In this document: in pieces, positions 1 to 7,550 of the stretch
Numbering within the stretch: position 1 is the first letter of the stretch
Layout: every line of letters begins with the position of its first letter
From: UMGS1613 sp963616135
Lineage (GTDB): Bacteria > Bacillota_I > Bacilli_A > RF39 > UBA660
Assembly (NCBI GenBank): GCA_963616135.1
Contig: CAVEJT010000020.1
Coordinates: 1-18,539, forward strand
Length of the DNA: 18,539 bases
Direction of reading: 5' to 3'
Translations under genes and position numbers: made by a program
Notes under the pieces: generated by a model
Databases searched by the model: none
Told to the model about the DNA's origin: nothing
The model's input: the letters and a program-made list of their open reading frames with translations, nothing else

Positions 1-10
1 TTATTGTATC

Positions 11-36
11 AAAAAACCACACCTACTGGTGCGGTT
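11..36 (-). terminator. Intrinsic terminator after murF
   Basis: On the minus strand AACCGCACC (28-36) pairs with GGTGTGGTT (15-23) in a 9-bp stem with one G-U pair and an AGTA loop. The stem runs into a U6 tract (11-16). It lies 26 nt past the murF stop and closes the mraY-lemA-TPM-murF run. Confidence 0.85.
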
Positions 37-61
37 GAAATTTCAATTTAGGAAAGAGCTT

Positions 62-1351
62 TTAAATAGTTCTTTTTTTTGTTAAAAACTTAACAATCTC
101 ATCTAAATTTGTTTTTCTTGATCCTTTTATATAAATATAAGTATTTGTTATATTTAATTTTTTTATATATTCTATTAATTCATTATTACTAACAAATGAT
201 TTACCTTTTATCAACCTTGAATACTTACCAACTGTCAAAATTTGTTTATTTTTAATTTTCTTTAGTTTTTTATCTAATTTTCTATGAATTTTTCTAGAAT
301 ACTCTCCCAATTCTAAAATATCACCTATTATTATTATTTTATTACAATTTATATTTTTTAAATAATTAATCCCTGCTACAAAAGATTCATAACTGGAATT
401 ATAACAATCATCTATAATTACATTGCTACCAACCTTTTGATAATTCATTCTTTTGTCAGTTATTTTAAAACTGTTAATCTTTTTTATTATATGTTTTATT
501 TTGATATCAAAATCCAAACAAACTTTAATAGCAAGTAATATATCTGTTACAAAATGTACTCCAGGATTATTAAAAGTTATTTTATATTCTTTATCAAGAT
601 AAATATTAAAAGAAATTTTATTCAATTCTTCTTTTATATTGTAAGCTTTTAAATCATTTTTTCTTTTGGTACCACATTTGTAAGATTTTGTTTTTTTTAA
701 AAATTTATCATCACCATTTACTATTAATTTTTTATTTTTCATTCCATGTAATATACTTAACTTTTCTTTATATATATTTTTTTTATTTTTAAAATATTCT
801 AAATGAGATGAACCAATATTAGTTATAATTGAATAATCAGGACTGCATAAAGTTGATAAAAATTCTATTTCTCCTAAATGATTAGAACCCAATTCCATTA
901 CAATTACATCATATGAATTATTAAGATTAAATAAAGTTTGAGATACACCTATTAAATTATTTTTACTTCCTACATTTTTTAATACATTATATTTAAAATT
1001 TAATATATGCGCTACTAAATCTTTCGTTGTTGTCTTACCATTAGATCCTGTTATAGCTATAAGTGGTATAGGATATTTACTGCGCATATATCTAGCTATT
1101 TCACACATAACCTTATATGTATCATTAACCTTTACACAATTATCATAATTAACATTACTCTCTGTTATACAAAGAATTGCTCCTTTGCTTAATGCCTCAT
1201 AAACAAAATCATTGCCGTCATAATTTTTACCTTTTAAAGCTATAAAAACATCTCCCGATTTAATTAAGCGTGTATCTGTTTTTATATCTTTTATTATCTT
1301 ATTACAATCACTTTCAATACCTATTATACTTAATAATTCACTTACACTCAT
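62..1351 (-). CDS. murF: UDP-N-acetylmuramoyl-tripeptide--D-alanyl-D-alanine ligase (MurF)
   Basis: MurF adds D-Ala-D-Ala to the UDP-MurNAc-tripeptide using ATP, the last cytoplasmic step of peptidoglycan precursor synthesis. The 429-aa protein shows the three Mur-ligase parts: an N-terminal substrate domain (about 1-95, with DTR and SGDVFIALKG motifs), the ATP-binding P-loop TGSNGKTTT (101-109), and a C-terminal domain with GDILELG near 342. The family DDxYNANP motif appears as DDCYNSSYES near 315, a visible deviation, although the DD and YN are kept. The start is supported by GGTGAT three bases before ATG. It follows the TPM gene by 45 nt and is probably read from the lemA and/or mraY promoters. 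MurE or a related ligase is possible but less likely, given the motifs and the tie to mraY. Confidence 0.9.
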   Translation of the reverse strand: MSVSELLSIIGIESDCNKIIKDIKTDTRLIKSGDVFIALKGKNYDGNDFVYEALSKGAILCITESNVNYDNCVKVNDTYKVMCEIARYMRSKYPIPLIAITGSNGKTTTKDLVAHILNFKYNVLKNVGSKNNLIGVSQTLFNLNNSYDVIVMELGSNHLGEIEFLSTLCSPDYSIITNIGSSHLEYFKNKKNIYKEKLSILHGMKNKKLIVNGDDKFLKKTKSYKCGTKRKNDLKAYNIKEELNKISFNIYLDKEYKITFNNPGVHFVTDILLAIKVCLDFDIKIKHIIKKINSFKITDKRMNYQKVGSNVIIDDCYNSSYESFVAGINYLKNINCNKIIIIGDILELGEYSRKIHRKLDKKLKKIKNKQILTVGKYSRLIKGKSFVSNNELIEYIKKLNITNTYIYIKGSRKTNLDEIVKFLTKKRTI

Positions 1352-1396
1352 ATAATCACCAATTAATTATATTAATTATAAATGAATATTATGAGT

Positions 1397-2320
1397 CTAA
1401 AATTTACCAGAAGCTCCTCCACCACCAAAGGAACCTCCGCCACCAGAAAATCCTCCACTAGAGAATCCTCCACCACTTGAATGACCACTATATCCACCAT
1501 GTGAATGTCCACTATATCCACTACCTGAACCATCTAGATTAGTTGCCATTACTACTATAAATGCAAAAGGATTAAACATAAATAAGCAAGCTAGATTTGC
1601 TAGATTGTATTGTAAAAGTATACCAAACAAAGTAAAACAAATTATAAAATATAAAATTGATATTAATACTTTTAATAGTTTTTTCTTACCTATAATTATT
1701 CTACATATAATTCCTAATATAATTCCAATAATAACTCCTAGGAATGAAATAGCAAAAAATGCATCTGTTTCTACTGTATTTTCATTTCCAATAGGTTTAT
1801 CATAATCTAAACTTAAATTATTTGCTTCTACTATTTCTCCATATATAGCATCATAACCATTTTTGATTCCTTCATCCCAATTATTGTTTTTTAAATATGG
1901 AATCATATATGTATCTCTTATTCTACCTGCTTTACCATCATTAATTATTCCTTCAAGGCCATATCCAACCTCTATTCTAAGTTCCCTATCTTCATAAGAT
2001 ATTAAAATAAGAATACCATTATTTTTTTCTTTATCTCCAATACCTGCAGCACGTGCATATCTTAAAGAATAATCTTCAATACTCATACCTTCTAAATTAT
2101 TTACTGTCGTAACAACTATTTGTGTTCCATCTATAGAATGAAGCGCTACACTTTTATCCATTATATATTTTTCTGTTTCTTCACTTAATATATTAGCATA
2201 ATCATTTACATAAAAATCACTTGTTGGTTCTACTATAGCTTTTACTTTTGTTGTAAAAGTTAAAAATAAAAGAATAAGGATTAAAAACTTAATCCTATTC
2301 AAAATCAACTTCTGGAACAT
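1397..2320 (-). CDS. TPM-domain (YgcG-like) secreted/membrane protein
   Basis: The protein has a signal peptide ending near VKA|IVEP, then a TPM domain of about 140 residues starting VNDYANILSEE and containing GILILIS, LRIEVGYGLEG and the IINDGKAGRI stretch. Two hydrophobic segments and a Gly/Ser/His-rich tail with GGG repeats follow, the usual architecture of YgcG-type proteins. Some TPM domains have phosphatase activity; the role in the cell is unsettled. I start at the ATG at 2318-2320 (307 aa), which has AAGGAAA upstream and gives a proper signal peptide. Earlier in-frame starts (ATG at 2359, TTG at 2368) have no ribosome-binding site. It overlaps lemA by 26 nt, so translation is likely coupled. 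LemA-TPM pairs recur in bacteria and are thought to act together at the membrane. Confidence 0.85.
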   Translation of the reverse strand: MFQKLILNRIKFLILILLFLTFTTKVKAIVEPTSDFYVNDYANILSEETEKYIMDKSVALHSIDGTQIVVTTVNNLEGMSIEDYSLRYARAAGIGDKEKNNGILILISYEDRELRIEVGYGLEGIINDGKAGRIRDTYMIPYLKNNNWDEGIKNGYDAIYGEIVEANNLSLDYDKPIGNENTVETDAFFAISFLGVIIGIILGIICRIIIGKKKLLKVLISILYFIICFTLFGILLQYNLANLACLFMFNPFAFIVVMATNLDGSGSGYSGHSHGGYSGHSSGGGFSSGGFSGGGGSFGGGGASGKF

Positions 2321-2861
2321 CTTTTGAACTTTCCTTTGCTTCAAAATATTCTTTTTCATCAAAACCAAACATACTTGCTAATATATTTTTTGGAAAACTT
2401 TTAATAGTTTTATTATAATCTTTAACAGCATCATTATAATCTCTACGAGCTACTGCTATTCTATTTTCTGTACCAGCTAACTCATCTTGTAAACTAATAA
2501 AATTAGTATTAGCTTTTAAATCTGGATAATTTTCTACAACTACTGCTAAAGCATTTATGGCATTAGTAAGTTCTTCATTAGCATTCGCTTTATCCTCTAC
2601 ACTTTTAGCATTCAATAAGTTTTCTCTTGCTTTTGTAACTTTATCTATTACTTTATCCTCATGACTTACATAACCTTTTACTGTATTAACTAAATTAGGA
2701 ATTAAATCAGCTCTTCTTTCTAATTGTACAGAAATATCTGCAAGTTTATTATCAACCTCTTCTTGTTTATTAACTAAACTATTATAAGTACCACCAAATA
2801 ACATTACTATAACAACTAATATTGCTACTACTATAATACCTACCTTTAAACCTTTATTCAT
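2295..2861 (-). CDS. lemA: LemA family membrane protein
   Basis: This is a 188-aa LemA protein: a short N-terminal tail, one membrane segment (about residues 5-23, VGIIVVAILVVIVMLFGG), then an alpha-helical extracytoplasmic domain. The family motif NxLVxKQEEVDNKLADISVQLERRADLIPNLV is present, as are NFISLQDELAGTENRIAVARRDYNDAV and the closing FPKNILASMFGF. The molecular function of LemA is not established. The start is the ATG at 2859-2861, preceded by GGAAGGTGAT; a GTG 15 nt upstream would lie inside the ribosome-binding site. It has its own strong promoter and precedes the TPM gene, with which it overlaps. Confidence 0.93.
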   Translation of the reverse strand: MNKGLKVGIIVVAILVVIVMLFGGTYNSLVNKQEEVDNKLADISVQLERRADLIPNLVNTVKGYVSHEDKVIDKVTKARENLLNAKSVEDKANANEELTNAINALAVVVENYPDLKANTNFISLQDELAGTENRIAVARRDYNDAVKDYNKTIKSFPKNILASMFGFDEKEYFEAKESSKDVPEVDFE

Positions 2862-2880
2862 ATTATCACCTTCCACCTTA

Positions 2881-2909
2881 ATTCTAACATAGTATTCTTT
2901 TGTTTACAA
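2881..2909 (-). promoter_or_regulatory. Promoter of lemA-TPM(-murF)
   Basis: TTGTAA (2904-2909), a 17-nt spacer and an extended -10 TGTTAGAAT (TAGAAT 2881-2886) match the sigma-A consensus well. The expected start near 2874 leaves a 5' UTR of only about 13 nt before the lemA ATG. Confidence 0.75.
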
Positions 2910-2945
2910 TATAAAAATATAATTAATTTTATACTTTACATATTT

Positions 2946-3908
2946 TTATAATATTACCCCAAATATAATAGACAACATACTAGCTATTATTCCTATTAAG
3001 CAAAATATTTTAACTATTTCTCTTTCGTTATATCCTTTTTTTTCAAAACTATGATGTATAGGTGTCATTAAAAATAATCTTTTATGAGTAAATTTATAAT
3101 ATACTCTTTGTATTATACAAGTAAAAGTTTCTATTACAAATACTATTCCTATTAGTATAAGCAATATCTCATGACGAGTTAGAATTGCTATACTACCCAT
3201 AGAAGCTCCAAGAGCAAGACTTCCTGTATCCCCCATAAATACTTTTGCTGGATTTAAATTGAATATTAAAAATCCTATTAATGATCCTGCAAGCGCAAAA
3301 CAAAAGAGTGCTACTTCTTCATAACCTTCTAGCCATCCTGTGTTATATGTTATTATACCAAAAGTTATAAAAACTATTAATGATAAACTACCAGCAAGTC
3401 CATCAAGACCATCTGTTAAATTAACTGCATTACTACTTGAAACAAGTACTAAAAGTATTACTATTCCATATAAAAAGCCTATATCAAGCTTAATTCCTAA
3501 TGTATGTATCCAAAGAAGAGGTTCATTACCACTTACCATGAATAAATAAAAAAATACTATTGCTACTATAACCTGTAATATAAATTTTAAACTTTCACTA
3601 AGTCCTGCATTATTATTTCTCTTTATTATTAAAAAATCATCTACAAAACCTATAAAAGCATAAAATAAAAACGTTATAAGCACAATTAAAAGTGATGTGG
3701 TAATTTTTATTTTATTAAAAATAATCATAACTATCATAACAACTACTGTAGGTATTATAAATATTAAACCACCCATAGTAGGTGTTCCAACTTTACTTTT
3801 ATGTCTTTCTTCTAAATACTCACTTAATCTTTGACCTGCTTTTAATTTTTTTAATATTGGTATTAAAATTATACCTAGCATTATAGATAAAATTAAACTA
3901 ATCATCAT
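2946..3908 (-). CDS. mraY: Phospho-N-acetylmuramoyl-pentapeptide transferase (MraY); 5' end disturbed by gap
   Basis: MraY transfers phospho-MurNAc-pentapeptide from UDP to undecaprenyl phosphate, making lipid I at the inner face of the membrane. The 320 residues visible are a polytopic protein with all hallmark sites: GTPTMGG (41-47), the catalytic Asp pair DD (90-91), NLTDGLDG (163-170), FMGDTGS (224-230) and the HH pair (285-286). The N-terminus is about 8 residues shorter than in Bacillus MraY and there is no ribosome-binding site before the ATG at 3906-3908. The true start is probably the ATG at 3931-3933 on the far side of the Ns, which has GAGGG upstream; the codons GTA CTT GTT just before 3908 would then be coding. 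It is separated from murF by lemA and the TPM gene, unlike the classical murF-mraY order. Confidence 0.93.
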   Translation of the reverse strand: MMISLILSIMLGIILIPILKKLKAGQRLSEYLEERHKSKVGTPTMGGLIFIIPTVVVMIVMIIFNKIKITTSLLIVLITFLFYAFIGFVDDFLIIKRNNNAGLSESLKFILQVIVAIVFFYLFMVSGNEPLLWIHTLGIKLDIGFLYGIVILLVLVSSSNAVNLTDGLDGLAGSLSLIVFITFGIITYNTGWLEGYEEVALFCFALAGSLIGFLIFNLNPAKVFMGDTGSLALGASMGSIAILTRHEILLILIGIVFVIETFTCIIQRVYYKFTHKRLFLMTPIHHSFEKKGYNEREIVKIFCLIGIIASMLSIIFGVIL

Positions 3909-3917
3909 AACAAGTAC

Positions 3918-3927
3918 NNNNNNNNNN
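3918..3927. other. Assembly gap (10 Ns)
   Basis: Ten Ns in a row, a typical scaffolding placeholder, so the true length is unknown. It falls inside what is probably the first codons of mraY. Confidence 0.97.
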
Positions 3928-3930
3928 TAT

Positions 3931-3943
3931 CATAATATCCCTC
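3931..3943 (-). promoter_or_regulatory. mraY: Likely true mraY start and ribosome-binding site
   Basis: On the minus strand GAGGG (3939-3943) stands five bases before an ATG (3931-3933) followed by ATA and the gap. If the real gap is a multiple of three, this ATG reads into the MraY frame and restores the expected N-terminal length. Confidence 0.55.
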
Positions 3944-3948
3944 GATTA

Positions 3949-3979
3949 ATTTTATTCTGTATATTTGAAAATAGGACAA
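3949..3979 (-). promoter_or_regulatory. Weak candidate promoter for mraY
   Basis: TTGTCC (3974-3979) and TAAAAT (3949-3954) are separated by 19 nt. This is the best match between the upstream terminator and the mraY start, but the spacing is long and the match only moderate. Confidence 0.25.
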
Positions 3980-3994
3980 TAAAATAACTTATAT

Positions 3995-4029
3995 ATAAAA
4001 ATGTATAAATTTTTACAATTTATACATTT
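3995..4029 (-). terminator. AT-only terminator hairpin after lipoprotein gene
   Basis: A perfect 13-bp inverted repeat (4017-4029 with 3999-4011, AAATGTATAAATT) has a 5-nt loop and is followed by TTATATA. The stem is almost all A-T and the U-tract is imperfect, so efficiency may be modest. Confidence 0.65.
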
Positions 4030-4038
4030 CTTCAAAAA

Positions 4039-4497
4039 TTATTTACATGAAAAAATTCCGTCTGCTGTTACTCCTGTTTTTATTTCTTCATATGTTTTTG
4101 ATCTAAAATCTTCCACACTATATTTTTCCATTGTTTCTTTTGTGATTTTTTCATAATCAATTTCAATAATTACACTGAAAGTATAGTTTTTATCATCTGA
4201 TTTAACTGTTCTTTTAAATCCAACTTCTTCTACTGGTTTGTTTTGTTCAGTAAATTGAGTTTTAAAAGAATCCCAAACAGAAGATAAATTATCTATAGTA
4301 ATATCTTTGAATGTAGCCTCTATTTTAGCTTTAGATAGTTTATCATTCTTAAAAGTGTATTCAACATTACCAGCTGCATTCATATTATTTCCTGGATTAA
4401 CTCCAGAACAAGTTAATACTTTAGTATTACTATTTCCACATCCTGAAACAACAAACACTACAAATAAAGCAATTACTAAAAAACTAATTTTTTTCAT
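4039..4497 (-). CDS. Small putative lipoprotein
   Basis: This is a 152-aa protein starting MKKISFLVIALF with a lipobox SGC about 20 residues in, so it should be lipidated at Cys and exposed on the outer face of the membrane. The mature part is polar, with alternating strand-like segments (VEYTFKNDKLSKAKIEATF, YTFSVIIEIDYEKIT). It loosely resembles the layout of YehR/DUF1307 lipoproteins, but I cannot confirm the family. The chosen start has GGAAGGAG upstream; an earlier in-frame ATG at 4530 has none and would spoil the signal peptide. It is a single-gene unit with its own promoter, a palindrome at the presumed transcription start and a hairpin downstream. Function unknown. Confidence 0.85.
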   Translation of the reverse strand: MKKISFLVIALFVVFVVSGCGNSNTKVLTCSGVNPGNNMNAAGNVEYTFKNDKLSKAKIEATFKDITIDNLSSVWDSFKTQFTEQNKPVEEVGFKRTVKSDDKNYTFSVIIEIDYEKITKETMEKYSVEDFRSKTYEEIKTGVTADGIFSCK

Positions 4498-4525
4498 AAC
4501 ATAACACTCCTTCCAAATACATTTT

Positions 4526-4552
4526 AACATATTTAAAAATTTTTAATATGTT
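4526..4552. repeat. Imperfect palindrome at the lipoprotein promoter
   Basis: AACATATTTAAAAA is mirrored by TTTTTAATATGTT with one base skipped. The 27-nt dyad begins a few bases after the expected transcription start, where a repressor could block RNA polymerase. It may be only an AT-rich accident or an alternative extended -10 (TGTTAAAAT lies in it). Confidence 0.4.
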
Positions 4553-4562
4553 TTTTCTAATA

Positions 4563-4592
4563 CTTATAAAGTATTTATGAAAAAAGTGTAAA
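4563..4592 (-). promoter_or_regulatory. Promoter of lipoprotein gene
   Basis: TTTACA (4587-4592), an 18-nt spacer and TATAAG (4563-4568) each match 5 of 6 consensus bases. The predicted start is near 4556. Confidence 0.6.
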
Positions 4593-4601
4593 CTATATAA
4601 T

Positions 4602-4622
4602 AAAAAAGAGATATTTATCTCC
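4602..4622 (-). terminator. Intrinsic terminator after ldh
   Basis: GGAGAT (4617-4622) pairs with ATCTCT (4607-4612) around an AAAT loop and is followed directly by a U-tract. It begins four bases after the ldh stop and ends the prfA-prmC-ldh operon. Confidence 0.8.
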
Positions 4623-4625
4623 AAT

Positions 4626-5543
4626 TTATTTATTTAAAGCTACATCATTTATAGCTTCTTTTATTACTCTTATTGAATTTTTTAATTTTTTTGTTTCCTT
4701 CTTATTAAGAGGTACAAAAATTTTTTCCTTTACTCCATTTATTCCTACTATTGCTGGAGTTGATATATAAATTTTATTTTCCTTATCATAAGCTGAAACG
4801 GATAAAATAACATTTTCATCACCTAGTATAGCATTTGTTATTCTAACTAAGCACATACCAATTCCATAATATGTAGCACCTTTTCTATTTATTATCTCAT
4901 ATGCTGATGTTCTAACATTTTCTTCTATTTCACATTTTATTTTACCATCCAAATAAGTATCTATACCTTTAAGAGCTATACTAGCATTACTCCATGGAAC
5001 AAATTCTGAATCACCATGTTCACCTATTACATAAGCTTCTATATCTTTTGGACTTATACCTACTTTATCACTTATCATATATCTTAACCTAGCAGTATCT
5101 AATGTAGTACCTGTACCAAGAACTTTATTATGTGGTAATCCTGAATATTTATAAGTTAAATATGTCATAACATCTAGTGGATTGGTTGCTACCAAGAAAA
5201 TACCATCAAAACCACTTTTCATAACACTTTCTACTATACTTTTAAATATTGTACTATTTTTATGAATTAAATCCATTCTAGTTTCACCAACGTTTTGATT
5301 TGCACCTGCAGCTATAACAACTATTTTAGCATCCTTACAATCTTTATATGTACCAAGTGTTATTTCTACCTTAGAAGGACTATAGGCAAGACAATGATTT
5401 AAATCCATAACCTCGCCTTCTACTTTTTTTGTATTAATATCAATAAGTACTATTTCATTTACATAAGTTCTTTGATTAAGTAATGCATAAGCATAACTCA
5501 TACCTACATTACCACACCCAACTATCACAACTTTATTCTTCAT
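4626..5543 (-). CDS. ldh: L-lactate dehydrogenase
   Basis: A soluble NAD-dependent enzyme that reduces pyruvate to L-lactate and regenerates NAD+ in fermentation. The 305-aa protein has the Rossmann motif GCGNVG (9-14), the active-site loop ANQNVGETR (81-89), with Gln83 marking lactate rather than malate specificity and Arg89 for catalysis, NPLD (121-124), the substrate Arg in LDTARLR (near 152) and the catalytic His176 in IGEHGDSE. Length is normal for the family. The start has GGTGAT three bases upstream. It lies 16 nt downstream of prmC and is probably co-transcribed with it, although a TATAAT at 5559-5564 may give it a promoter of its own. Malate dehydrogenase is unlikely because of Gln83. 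Confidence 0.94.
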   Translation of the reverse strand: MKNKVVIVGCGNVGMSYAYALLNQRTYVNEIVLIDINTKKVEGEVMDLNHCLAYSPSKVEITLGTYKDCKDAKIVVIAAGANQNVGETRMDLIHKNSTIFKSIVESVMKSGFDGIFLVATNPLDVMTYLTYKYSGLPHNKVLGTGTTLDTARLRYMISDKVGISPKDIEAYVIGEHGDSEFVPWSNASIALKGIDTYLDGKIKCEIEENVRTSAYEIINRKGATYYGIGMCLVRITNAILGDENVILSVSAYDKENKIYISTPAIVGINGVKEKIFVPLNKKETKKLKNSIRVIKEAINDVALNK

Positions 5544-5558
5544 ATCATCACCATATTA

Positions 5559-5587
5559 ATTATACATTATTATTTAAATTTTTACTA
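5559..5587 (-). promoter_or_regulatory. Possible internal promoter for ldh
   Basis: A perfect TATAAT (5559-5564) sits about 15 bases before the ldh start, at the distance seen for other promoters here. The -35 (TAGTAA, 5582-5587) is poor and lies inside the prmC coding end. Confidence 0.3.
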
Positions 5588-6276
5588 GATATAATTACAT
5601 ATCTATCAAAACCTTGTAAATCTTTCTTTATAGTAGTTTCACAATCTAAGTACTTATGAGCAATCTCTTCTATTCTTTTACCTTGATTATAACCCATTTC
5701 AAAAAATATATAAAAACTATTCTTTAAATACTTTTTACAATTTTTAAGTATTATATCATAAAAGTACAAACCATCTAAATCGGCATATAAAGCATTATTT
5801 GGTTCATTATTTTTAACTATATCCATAACCTCTTCATCATATGGTATATATGGTGGATTACTTATTATACAATCATATTTTTTATTTAAAGGTTTTAACA
5901 TATCACCTAAAATAAAATTAATATCAACATCATTTAAGAAAGCATTTTCACGTGCCAAAGAAAGTGCATTTGGTGATATATCAACTGCATCTATATTTAA
6001 ATTAGGTATTTTTTTCTTTAAAGTAATAGCTATACAACCACTACCTGTTCCAAGATCAACAATATTCATTCCTGATTTTAAATGAGAAAGTGCTATTTCA
6101 CATAATCCTTCTGTTTCAAATCTAGGTATAAGAACTCTTTTATCTACTTTAAATATGTTACCATAAAAATCTACATTTCCTACTATATATTGAACTGGTT
6201 CACCAGCTTCCAATCTTTTAATCGCATCATCTATATTACCTTCATAATATTTTTTTAAATATTCTATATCACTCAT
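5560..6276 (-). CDS. prmC: Peptide chain release factor N5-glutamine methyltransferase (PrmC/HemK)
   Basis: PrmC methylates the Gln of the GGQ motif in release factors using S-adenosylmethionine, raising termination efficiency. The 238-aa protein has the linker motif LIPRFETE (49-56), the SAM-binding DLGTGSG (74-80), the acidic VDIS segment near 98-101, and the catalytic NPPY (140-143). It is some 40 residues shorter than usual, all from the N-terminal helical domain that contacts the release factor. The ATG with GGTGAT three bases upstream makes this the likely real start. It follows prfA by 30 nt, next to its own substrate, as in many bacteria. A weak terminator lies in that gap. Confidence 0.93.
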   Translation of the reverse strand: MSDIEYLKKYYEGNIDDAIKRLEAGEPVQYIVGNVDFYGNIFKVDKRVLIPRFETEGLCEIALSHLKSGMNIVDLGTGSGCIAITLKKKIPNLNIDAVDISPNALSLARENAFLNDVDINFILGDMLKPLNKKYDCIISNPPYIPYDEEVMDIVKNNEPNNALYADLDGLYFYDIILKNCKKYLKNSFYIFFEMGYNQGKRIEEIAHKYLDCETTIKKDLQGFDRYVIISSKNLNNNV

Positions 6277-6297
6277 AACATCACCTAACTATTACAG

Positions 6298-6318
6298 AAA
6301 AAGAGATTATTCACCTCT
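6298..6318 (-). terminator. Weak intercistronic terminator between prfA and prmC
   Basis: AGAGGT (6313-6318) pairs with ATCTCT (6302-6307) with one G-U around a GAATA loop, then U5. The stem includes the prfA stop codon. It probably allows partial read-through, since no promoter for prmC is visible. Confidence 0.45.
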
Positions 6319-7362
6319 TAATTTTCTTGCTTGATCTTCAGTTATTAAAGCATTAATTATATCATCAAGTTCTCCATTCATAACACGTTCTAATTGCATA
6401 GTTGAAAATCCAATTCTATGATCAGTAACTCTATTTTGTGGATAATTATAAGTACGGATTTTTTCTGATCTATCACCAGTACCTATTTTATTTCTTCTCT
6501 CACTTCCAAGTTCTTTTTCTTGACGTTCTAATTCCATTTGATATAATCTAGACTTTAACACTTCCATAGCTTCTGCTTTATTTTGAATTTGACTTCTTTG
6601 ATTTTGACAAGTTACAACAGTATTTGTTGGAAGATGTGTAATTCTAACTGCACTTGGTGTTGTATTTACTCCCTGTCCGCCATGTCCTGATGCACAATAT
6701 GTATCTATTCTAAGATCACTATCTTTAATTTCAATATCTATATCATCAACCTCAGGCATAACAAGTACTGTAGCAGTTGATGTTTGAATTCTTCCTTGAG
6801 ATTCAGTCTGAGGAACTCTTTGGACCCTATGTGAACCACTTTCATACTTCAATTTAGAGTATACATTATCCCCTTTAACTTTAAATTCAACTTGAGAGTA
6901 TCCTCCAGCTTCACCTACTTCAGCTGATAATTCTTCTACTTTCCAACCTTCTTTAGCAGCATAATAAGTATACATTCTATAAAGATCTCCAGCAAAAATA
7001 TTTGCTTCATCTCCACCTGCTGCACCCCTTATCTCTACAATAACATCTTTACCATCATTAGGATCTTTAGGTAATAGCATTATCTCAAAATCTGCTTCCA
7101 TTTGCTTTCTCTTTTCTTCATTTGAAGCATATTCATCACGAGCAAACTCAGCCATTTCTGGATCTTTCATCATTTCTTTTGCTGCTTCTATATTACTAAT
7201 TACTTTTTTATATTCTTGATAAGCTTCGTAATTTTCACGAAGTGAAGCTTGTTCCTTACTAAGTTCTGTAGTTTTTTTTATATCACTTAAGACTTCAGGA
7301 TTGCTTAATAATTCTACTAATTCATTATACCTTTTTTCAATATTTTGTAATCTTTCTATCAT
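6307..7362 (-). CDS. prfA: Peptide chain release factor 1 (RF1)
   Basis: RF1 recognises UAA and UAG on the ribosome and triggers peptidyl-tRNA hydrolysis. The protein has an N-terminal coiled-coil domain (about 1-95), the central domain with ESGSHRVQRVPQTESQGR, where PQT (184-186) is the PxT codon-recognition motif, and the catalytic GGQ (228-230) in GHGGQGVNTTPSAVRITHLP. The C-terminal RRNKIGTGDRSEKIRTYNYPQNRVTDHR is typical of RF1. I start at the ATG at 7360-7362 (351 aa): AAAGGGTG upstream is its ribosome-binding site, and the GTG at 7371 is part of that site rather than a start. It leads the prfA-prmC-ldh operon. Confidence 0.95.
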   Translation of the reverse strand: MIERLQNIEKRYNELVELLSNPEVLSDIKKTTELSKEQASLRENYEAYQEYKKVISNIEAAKEMMKDPEMAEFARDEYASNEEKRKQMEADFEIMLLPKDPNDGKDVIVEIRGAAGGDEANIFAGDLYRMYTYYAAKEGWKVEELSAEVGEAGGYSQVEFKVKGDNVYSKLKYESGSHRVQRVPQTESQGRIQTSTATVLVMPEVDDIDIEIKDSDLRIDTYCASGHGGQGVNTTPSAVRITHLPTNTVVTCQNQRSQIQNKAEAMEVLKSRLYQMELERQEKELGSERRNKIGTGDRSEKIRTYNYPQNRVTDHRIGFSTMQLERVMNGELDDIINALITEDQARKLRGE

Positions 7363-7388
7363 GGTATACACCCTTTCAAAACATATAA

Positions 7389-7417
7389 ATTATACTATAA
7401 TTATAATTTATTTACAA
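7389..7417 (-). promoter_or_regulatory. Promoter of prfA-prmC-ldh
   Basis: TTGTAA (7412-7417), a 17-nt spacer and a perfect TATAAT (7389-7394). The expected start near 7382 gives a 5' UTR of about 20 nt. The stretch 7418-7550 upstream has only a 6-bp ACTTAG/CTAAGT repeat (7441-7479) and no gene I can defend. Confidence 0.75.
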
Positions 7418-7550
7418 GTACTTAGAACAATTTTAATTTAACTTAGCTCACTATAAAATTTTTTCTATTTCATCTAAGTTTTATTTATAAATAAACTCAC
7501 ATTTAATAGTCATTACTATATAATTTTTAAAATCGTTTTTCTCTTTACAG

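Noticed and set aside
1400..1530. Repetitive DNA in the GGA/TCC-rich stretch at the end of the TPM gene.
   Set aside because: It encodes the Gly/Ser/His tail normal for this protein family and is not a separate repeat element.
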